A stretch of 64,000 nucleotides of DNA from Afipia felis ATCC 53690 (lineage in GTDB: Bacteria > Pseudomonadota > Alphaproteobacteria > Rhizobiales > Xanthobacteraceae), in assembly GCF_000314735.2 (NCBI RefSeq), contig NZ_KB375270.1:2108001-2172000 (forward strand). The letters run 5' to 3'. Within the stretch, counting starts at the first letter, position 1, and each line of letters begins with the position of its first letter. Shown in pieces: positions 58,656-64,000 of this stretch. The position numbers were made by a program, and so were the translations under genes. Below the pieces are notes generated by a model that was not told the DNA's origin, did not search any database, and saw nothing but the letters and a program-made list of their open reading frames with translations.

Positions 58656-59684
58656 ATGAATCTCGCTGACCTCAACAAGGTAGCCAACGCCATGGTCGCG
58701 CCCGGGCGCGGAATCCTGGCCGCCGACGAATCCTCCGGCACCATCAAGAAGCGCTTCGACCCGATTGGCGTGGAATCGACCGAGGACAGCCGCCGCGACT
58801 ATCGCGAACTGCTGTTCCGCTCGAAGGAAGCGATGACGAAGAACATCTCCGGCGTCATCCTGTACGATGAAACCTTCTGGCAGAAGGCCAAGGACGGCAC
58901 GCCGCTCGTCAAACTGATCGAGCAGGCCGGCTCCATTCCCGGTATCAAGGTCGACGAAGGCACACAGCCGCTGCCCGGCTGCCCCGGCGAACTCATCACC
59001 GTCGGCCTCGACAAACTCGCCGAGCGCCTGAAGAAGTATTACGAGCACGGCGCGCGCTTCGCGAAATGGCGTGGCGTGATTGATATCGGCAAGGGTATCC
59101 CGAGCTACACCGCTGTGCGCACCAACGCACATGCGCTCGCGCGTTATGCCGCGCTGTGCCAGGCGGCGCAGATCGTGCCGATCGTCGAGCCGGAAGTGCT
59201 GATGGACGGCGATCACGACATCGACCGCTGCTACGAAGTCACCGAGTTCGTGCTCAAGGAGACCTTCCAGGAGCTTTACTACCAGAAGGTCGCGCTGGAA
59301 GGCATGATCCTGAAGCCGAACATGGCGATCTCCGGCAAGAAGGCCGCGAAGCGCGCCTCGGTACAGGAAGTTGCGGAAAAGACCATCCGCATGCTGAAGA
59401 ACACGACGCCGTCGGCGGTGCCGGGCATCGCGTTCCTGTCGGGCGGCCAGTCCGATGAGGAAGCGACCGCGCATCTCGACGCCATGAACAAGATCGGCGG
59501 CCTGCCCTGGAAGCTCACCTTCTCCTACGGCCGCGCGTTGCAGGCCGCGCCGCAGAAGGCATGGTCCGGCAAGTCCGAGAACGTGCCTGCCGCGCAGAAG
59601 GCGTTCGAGCACCGCGCCCGCATGAACGGCCTCGCCAGCAAGGGCGAATGGAAGGCCGATCTTGAAGGCAAAAAGGCGGCGTAA
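58656..59684 (+). CDS. fba: Class I fructose-bisphosphate aldolase
   Basis: 342 residues from ATG 58656, with CAGGAGAG upstream. Schiff-base aldolase of the animal-like class I group: GRGILAADESSGTIKKRF near residue 18, the lysine in MILKPNMA near residue 220, and VPGIAFLSGGQSDEEAT near 260. Splits or joins FBP in glycolysis, gluconeogenesis and the Calvin cycle. Length is shorter than eukaryotic enzymes at the C-terminus. A strong terminator follows. Confidence 0.95.
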   Translation: MNLADLNKVANAMVAPGRGILAADESSGTIKKRFDPIGVESTEDSRRDYRELLFRSKEAMTKNISGVILYDETFWQKAKDGTPLVKLIEQAGSIPGIKVDEGTQPLPGCPGELITVGLDKLAERLKKYYEHGARFAKWRGVIDIGKGIPSYTAVRTNAHALARYAALCQAAQIVPIVEPEVLMDGDHDIDRCYEVTEFVLKETFQELYYQKVALEGMILKPNMAISGKKAAKRASVQEVAEKTIRMLKNTTPSAVPGIAFLSGGQSDEEATAHLDAMNKIGGLPWKLTFSYGRALQAAPQKAWSGKSENVPAAQKAFEHRARMNGLASKGEWKADLEGKKAA

Positions 59685-59722
59685 GGCAGCCTTCCTTTCA
59701 AATTCGAACTGCCTGAAATGTG

Positions 59723-59750
59723 AAAATGCGCCGCATCTGCGGCGCATTTT
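59723..59750 (+). terminator. Rho-independent terminator after fba
   Basis: ATGCGCCGCA at 59726-59735 pairs with TGCGGCGCAT at 59738-59747 around CATCTG, followed by T5. Confidence 0.92.
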
Positions 59751-59798
59751 TGCTTCAAGGCTTGTGGCCTCCCTGATCGTCGGTTACCGATTTTCCCC

Positions 59799-60482
59799 AT
59801 GGCCTCCTCCAAATCCCCCGCACCCGCCCGGCCCGCGCCCCGCCTCTATCTGGCCACGCCCGCGCTCGATGACACGACCCCGTTCGCGGCACTCCTGCCG
59901 TCGTTGCTCGCCGAATTCGACATCGCGGCCCTGCTGCTGCGCCTCAAGGACGCCGACGAGCGCACGCTGACCTCGCGCATCAAGGCGCTCGCAGGTCCTG
60001 TGCAGGCCGCTGGTACGGCGCTCTTGGTCGAGCACCATCACAATCTTGTCGCGCGGGCAGGCGCCGACGGTGCGCATGTCGCCGGTTTGCAGGAGATGGA
60101 GGACGCGGCCTCGCTCAAGCCGCAGCGCATTCTCGGCGTCGGGCAATTGCACACGCGTCACGATGCGATGCTCGCGGGCGAAAACGGCGCGGACTATCTG
60201 CTGTTCGGCGAGCCATCATCCGCGGGCGAGCGCCCCTCGCCCGAAGCCATCTTCGAGCGCCTGCAATGGTGGGCCGAATTGTTCGAGCCGCCTTGTGTCG
60301 GCTATGCCGCGACGCTGGACGAAGCCGCACTATTCGCGGGATCTGGCGCCGACTTCATCATGGTCGCGGATTTCGTCTGGAACGATGCGCGTGGACCGGA
60401 GGCCGCGCTCGTGGCTGCGCAGGCCGCCATCGCCGAGCGCTTCGCGCAGATGCTCGATGCAGCACAGGCGTCGCACACATGA
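59799..60482 (+). CDS. Thiamine phosphate synthase-like protein with altered active site
   Basis: 227 residues. The overall order of blocks follows ThiE (RLYLATPAL start; GADGAHVAG near residues 88-96; GVGQLHTRHDAM near 116; GADYLLFGEP near 133). However, the usual NDR segment that positions HMP-pyrophosphate is replaced by VEHHHN (residues 77-82), DGVHLGQ by DGAHVAG, and the P-loop-like GxSxH block by GVGQLH. So activity as a thiamine phosphate synthase is doubtful. Overlaps the Sel1 gene (ATGA). Sits alone apart from thi genes. Confidence 0.7.
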   Translation: MASSKSPAPARPAPRLYLATPALDDTTPFAALLPSLLAEFDIAALLLRLKDADERTLTSRIKALAGPVQAAGTALLVEHHHNLVARAGADGAHVAGLQEMEDAASLKPQRILGVGQLHTRHDAMLAGENGADYLLFGEPSSAGERPSPEAIFERLQWWAELFEPPCVGYAATLDEAALFAGSGADFIMVADFVWNDARGPEAALVAAQAAIAERFAQMLDAAQASHT

Positions 60483-61570
60483 GCCGCGTTGCGTTCCGCC
60501 ACATCGCCGCGCTGACGGCCATGCTGTGCCTTGCGAGCAGCAACGGCTTCGCGCAGATGGCGCTGCCCTCGGCGCAACCTGCGACCGCACCGCCGCCGAA
60601 AGCCACGCCGAAACCGGCTGCACCCAAGCCCAAGACTGTCCCGAAAGCATCCGCTAAGCCCAAGGCCGACCCGCAGGCCAAGGAAGCGCCGAAGGCCGCC
60701 AAGACAGATGCCCTCCCGCCAGAATCCGACGATCCGAATGTCGATCTCGCCTACGGCGCGTTCCAGGAAGGTCGCTACAAGACCGCGCTGGCCCTCGCCA
60801 CAAGGCGCGCGACCGAAAAGGGTGATCCGAAATCGATGACCCTGATCGGCGAAATCTATTCCAACGGCTTCGGCGTCAAACGCGACGAGCCGCTCGCCGC
60901 GAGCTGGTACAAGAAAGCCGCCGATCGCGGCGACCGCGAAGCGCTCTTTGCGCTCGGCATGATGCAGATCGGCGGGCGCGGCATGCCCGTCGACCGCAGC
61001 GCAGGCGCGAAACTGCTGGTCGCTGCTGCCAAGCTCGGCAAGCCGGAGGCCGCCTACAATCTCGGCCTGCTCTATCTCGAAGGCCAGGTGTTTCCGCAGG
61101 ACATCAAGCGCGCCGCCGAACTGTTCCGCCAGGCGGCCGACGCAGGCAACCCGGAGGCGCAATACGCGCTCGCGACCTTCTACAAGGAGGGCCGTGGCGT
61201 CGAAAAGAATCCCGCCGAGGCGGCGAAACTGCTCGGCGCGGCTGCACTCGCCAACAATCTCGATGCCGAGGTCGAATATGCCATCGCGCTGTTCAACGGC
61301 ACCGGCATCGCCCGTGACGAGCGCACTGCCGTCGCGCTGCTCAACCGCGCTGCGCGGCAGGGCAGTCCGATCGCACAGAACCGGCTGGCGCATGTCCTGA
61401 TCGAAGGCAAAGCCGCGCCGCAGAACAAGGTCGAGGGCTTCAAATGGCACCTGATCGCCAAGACCAGCGGCGCCAGCGACCCCGACCTCGACGCCCAGAT
61501 GGCGCAACTGCCCGCCGAAGACCGCGCCAAGGCGGAAGCGGCTGCGAAAAAATGGTTCGGCATCAACTAG
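60479..61570 (+). CDS. Sel1-repeat (SLR) periplasmic protein
   Basis: 363 residues from ATG 60479 in a 4-base overlap with the ThiE-like gene. Signal peptide with cleavage near FAQ (residue 23), then a Lys/Pro/Ala-rich linker to about residue 80. From residue 95 there are five to six Sel1 units (GVKRDEPLAASWYKKAADRGDREALFALG, YNLGLLYLEGQVFP, AQYALATFYKEGRGVEKN, and more). SLR proteins form solenoids that bind other proteins and often act in signalling or secretion. Cotranscription with ThiE-like gene likely; partner unknown. Confidence 0.83.
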   Translation: MSRVAFRHIAALTAMLCLASSNGFAQMALPSAQPATAPPPKATPKPAAPKPKTVPKASAKPKADPQAKEAPKAAKTDALPPESDDPNVDLAYGAFQEGRYKTALALATRRATEKGDPKSMTLIGEIYSNGFGVKRDEPLAASWYKKAADRGDREALFALGMMQIGGRGMPVDRSAGAKLLVAAAKLGKPEAAYNLGLLYLEGQVFPQDIKRAAELFRQAADAGNPEAQYALATFYKEGRGVEKNPAEAAKLLGAAALANNLDAEVEYAIALFNGTGIARDERTAVALLNRAARQGSPIAQNRLAHVLIEGKAAPQNKVEGFKWHLIAKTSGASDPDLDAQMAQLPAEDRAKAEAAAKKWFGIN

Positions 61571-61693
61571 GCCCTCGCGCGCCTGCCGCGCGCGACACCC
61601 ATTGCCCTTGACCTGATGGGCCTTTGACGCCAATACCCTCGCCTGACTGTGCTGGATTATTCCGGCTTTTCCCTTACCCCAAGATCGCGCACC

Positions 61694-62485
61694 ATGCTTC
61701 ATTCCGCTCTCATCAACGTCATGGTCAAGGCCGCGCGCCGCGCCGGCCGCAGCCTCAAGCGCGACCTGGGCGAAATCGAAAACCTTCAGGTGTCGCTGAA
61801 GGGCCCCGCCAATTTCGTCTCGGCGGCCGACCGCCGCGCCGAGCAGATGCTCTATGACGATCTCATCAAGGCGCGTCCCGGCTACGGCTTCCTCGGCGAA
61901 GAAGGCGGCACACGCGAGGGCACGGACAAGAGCAATACGTGGATCGTCGATCCGCTCGACGGCACCACGAACTTCCTGCATGGCATTCCGCAGTTCGCGA
62001 TCTCGATCGCCTTGCAGCGCGAAGGCACGATCATCGCGGGCGTGATCTACAATCCGGGCAATGAGGAGCTCTACATCGCCGAGCGTGGCAAGGGCGCGTT
62101 CCTTAACGACACGCGGTTGCGCGTCGCCGCACGCAAGAAGCTCGAGGATTGCGTGATCGCCTGTGGCCTGCCGCATATCGGGCGCGGCGACCATGAATTG
62201 TCGCGCCGCGAAATGGCGGAGTTGCAGCCGCGCGTTGCGGGCCTGCGCCGCTTCGGCGCAGCCTCGCTCGACATGGCATTCGTCGCCGCCGGCCGCCTCG
62301 ACGGCTACTGGGAACGCAATCTCAAATCATGGGACATCGCCGCAGGCCTGATCATGGTGCGCGAAGCGGGCGGCACCGTCAGCGGCATCGAGGGCGGCGA
62401 CACCGCGCTCGAGACGGGGCACGTCGTGTGCGGCAACGAGATCATCCAGCGCGAACTGGTGAAGATTCTCAAGCCGCTGGGCTGA
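61694..62485 (+). CDS. suhB: Inositol-1-monophosphatase, SuhB-like
   Basis: 263 residues from ATG 61694; the open frame to 61649 is not needed. Metal sites: FLGEEGG near residue 73, WIVDPLDGTTNFLHG near 92 and SWDIAAGLIMVREAGG near 213. The FLHG and the length fit SuhB, which in E. coli also assists rRNA antitermination. A CysQ-like paralogue is at 2183. Single transcription unit, 124 bases after the Sel1 gene; 136 bases to the MotA-like gene. Confidence 0.92.
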   Translation: MLHSALINVMVKAARRAGRSLKRDLGEIENLQVSLKGPANFVSAADRRAEQMLYDDLIKARPGYGFLGEEGGTREGTDKSNTWIVDPLDGTTNFLHGIPQFAISIALQREGTIIAGVIYNPGNEELYIAERGKGAFLNDTRLRVAARKKLEDCVIACGLPHIGRGDHELSRREMAELQPRVAGLRRFGAASLDMAFVAAGRLDGYWERNLKSWDIAAGLIMVREAGGTVSGIEGGDTALETGHVVCGNEIIQRELVKILKPLG

Positions 62486-62621
62486 CAGCGTCGCATCAAT
62501 GCGGCGGCGAAAATCGCACCGATTTTAGTTCCCCACATAGCGCCTTTCGCTACTGGTTTCCTCGACGCACCGTGCCATAGTAGGCTGACGCACGGCGTTC
62601 AACGAGGAGCAACAGTCCCGC

Positions 62622-63629
62622 ATGGCGAAGCACCCTCCTGTGACTGCTGACGACATCGTCGTCACCAAACTGTCATCGCCGCGGATCTTCCTGGTCCGCA
62701 TGCTGGTGTTTCTGGTGCTATGCGCCCTCGTCTGCGTCATCCTCTACAAGCAGATCTGGACCGCCTTCCTCGCCAATCCCGGCCTCAACGCTTTGATCGG
62801 CGCTGTACTGCTGATCGGAACGCTGCTGTCGTTCCGGCAGGTGCTCCGGCTTTATCCTGAAGTCGCGTGGGTCAATCACTTCCGCGTCTCCGATCCCGGC
62901 CTTGCGCTCGACCGGCGGCCGGTGTTGCTCGCGCCGATGGCGGCGATCCTGTCCAATCGTTCGGGCCGGATGAGCATCACCCAGCAGACCATGCGGCACA
63001 TGCTGGATTCGATCGCCACGCGTCTCGACGAGTCGCGCGACATCTCGCGCTACATGACCGGCCTGCTGGTTTTCCTCGGCCTGCTCGGCACCTTCTGGGG
63101 CCTGATCGAGACCGTGGGCTCCGTCGGCAAGGTGATCGACGGGCTGAAAGTCGGCGGCGAAGCAGGCGCGATGTTCGAAACGCTGAAGGAAGGCCTCGCC
63201 GCGCCGCTCGGCGGCATGGGCATTTCATTCTCGTCCTCGCTGTTCGGTCTCGCCGGATCGCTGATCCTCGGCTTCCTCGATCTGCAATCGAGCCAGGCGC
63301 AGAACCGCTTCTATACCGACCTCGAAGACTGGCTCGCGAGCACCGTGCGCGAATATGCCGGCGATGCCGCGCTCACCGGCACACATACGGACATGACGCC
63401 CGCGATCGAGCGGCTGCGCGAGGCGGTCGAAAGCATGGGCTCCAATCGCGCAGGCACCACGGCAATGGCGAACCTCGCCGAGGCCATTCAAGGCCTCGTC
63501 AATCATATGCGCGAGGAACAGGGCCTGATCCGCGAATGGGCGGATTCGCAAGGCGAGCAAAACGCCGAGATCAAGAAACTCTTGGAACGCATCGCGCGCC
63601 CGAACGGCGCGCTGCAACGGGAATCCTGA
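62622..63629 (+). CDS. MotA/TolQ/ExbB-family membrane protein
   Basis: 335 residues. Three or four membrane helices: near 25-45 (VRMLVFLVLCALVCVIL), near 55-70, near 145-165 (TGLLVFLGLLGTFWGLIETV) and near 195-215 (GMGISFSSSLFGLAGSLILGFL). LGTFWGLIETV and the last helix are hallmark MotA/ExbB pore elements. A Glu/Arg-rich C-terminal helix (AIERLREAVESM, LIREWADSQGEQNAEIKKLLERI) is unusual and probably cytoplasmic. It is followed 4 bases later by a MotB-like gene, so the two form an ion-driven motor pair distinct from TolQR. Confidence 0.85.
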   Translation: MAKHPPVTADDIVVTKLSSPRIFLVRMLVFLVLCALVCVILYKQIWTAFLANPGLNALIGAVLLIGTLLSFRQVLRLYPEVAWVNHFRVSDPGLALDRRPVLLAPMAAILSNRSGRMSITQQTMRHMLDSIATRLDESRDISRYMTGLLVFLGLLGTFWGLIETVGSVGKVIDGLKVGGEAGAMFETLKEGLAAPLGGMGISFSSSLFGLAGSLILGFLDLQSSQAQNRFYTDLEDWLASTVREYAGDAALTGTHTDMTPAIERLREAVESMGSNRAGTTAMANLAEAIQGLVNHMREEQGLIREWADSQGEQNAEIKKLLERIARPNGALQRES

Positions 63630-63633
63630 CATC

Positions 63634-64000
63634 ATGGCGTTGGCGCGCTCACGCCGCAACGGCGAGTCCAGCCTCAACTATTGGCCGGGATTCGTTGACG
63701 CGTTGTCCACGCTGGTGCTCTCCATCGTGTTCCTACTGTCGGTGTTCCTGGTGGTCCAGTTCTATCTGTCGCAGGAAGTCTCCGGCAAGGACAAGGCGCT
63801 GGAGCGACTCAACGCACAGATCGCGCAACTCACCAATCTTCTCTCGCTTGAAAAAGTCTCGAGCGGCGGCCTCAACGACCAGATCGCGCAACTGCGCGCG
63901 AGCCTCGCGACCGCTGAAGCCGAGCGCGACCGGGCCAAGGGGATGGCCGAAAGCCTCGGCGGCGGTGCGAACGGCGGCGGCGATCTCAACAAGCAGCTTG
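63634..64000 (+). CDS. MotB-like peptidoglycan-binding motor protein, cut by window end
   Basis: The ATG at 63634, four bases after the preceding stop, opens a frame that runs 122 residues to the window edge. One membrane helix carries SLNYWPGFVDALSTLVLSIVFLLSVFLVV; the Asp near residue 22 is the likely proton-binding residue, as in MotB and TolR. A coiled coil follows (ALERLNAQIAQLTNLL, ATAEAERDRAKG). The expected OmpA-like C-terminal domain would be beyond base 64000. Not a flagellar gene by context; partner of the MotA-like protein. Confidence 0.82.
   Translation, partial: MALARSRRNGESSLNYWPGFVDALSTLVLSIVFLLSVFLVVQFYLSQEVSGKDKALERLNAQIAQLTNLLSLEKVSSGGLNDQIAQLRASLATAEAERDRAKGMAESLGGGANGGGDLNKQL

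Noticed and set aside
60302..62194. 630-codon open frame on the minus strand opposite ThiE-like, Sel1 and suhB genes
   Set aside because: Crosses three supported plus-strand genes and their spacers; no motifs.

Overview
The window looks like the chromosome of a GC-rich alphaproteobacterium of the Bradyrhizobium / Rhodopseudomonas / Afipia group. This rests on gene order and family content: HisZ next to HisG, TolQRAB-Pal-CpoB-TilS-FtsH, RuvCAB with YebC, ZapA-6S RNA-5-FCL, a tkt-gap-pgk-fba block, CIRCE-controlled groESL, and families typical of Rhizobiales (DUF6101, DUF4170, DUF2852, TorF-type porin). No rRNA, tRNA, insertion sequence, prophage or CRISPR array was found. Almost everything is core chromosome, so the more unusual signals are regulatory sites, gene insertions into conserved operons, and a few poorly described proteins.

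Layout. 1-6.9 kb: an envelope operon on the minus strand (PmbA-type protein, inositol-phosphatase family enzyme, DUF4170, DUF374 acyltransferase, KdtA cut by the window edge), a DUF6101 gene, ubiA and a secreted protein. 7-15.4 kb: rsmE, a ZnuD-like TonB receptor behind a Fur-type palindrome, hisZ-hisG, a GT2/ChbG deacetylase pair and a DUF2076 gene. 15.4-24.8 kb: an L,D-transpeptidase, an orphan cheZ, an MFS carrier, a lipoprotein, groES-groEL with a heat-shock type promoter and CIRCE, an unknown secreted protein, a CrtI-like oxidoreductase and an HslJ/META-like protein. 25-35.6 kb: an LctP-type permease, a BacA-related ABC exporter, a TorF-type porin, a histone H1-like protein, glcDEF and a TetR regulator.

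35.9-48.8 kb (all minus strand): ftsH, tilS, cpoB, pal, tolB, tolA, tolR, tolQ, then a DUF2852 gene and a TetR gene sitting between tolQ and ybgC, then ruvB, ruvA, ruvC. 48.9-53.8 kb: mgtE (between ruvC and yebC), yebC, a TIGR00282 phosphoesterase, 5-formyl-THF cyclo-ligase, 6S RNA, zapA and a DUF4164 gene. 54-64 kb (plus strand): tkt, gap, pgk, fba, a ThiE-like protein with altered active-site motifs, a Sel1-repeat protein, suhB, and a MotA/ExbB-like plus MotB-like pair cut by the window end.

Most interesting signals: two near-identical 19-bp palindromes in front of the DUF2852 and TetR genes inserted in the tol-pal locus; a full-consensus CtrA box upstream of tolQ; an mgtE leader hairpin that covers the ribosome binding site; repeated and palindromic elements around glcD and its neighbouring TetR gene; a ThiE paralogue lacking canonical motifs; and a proton-channel pair in addition to TolQR.
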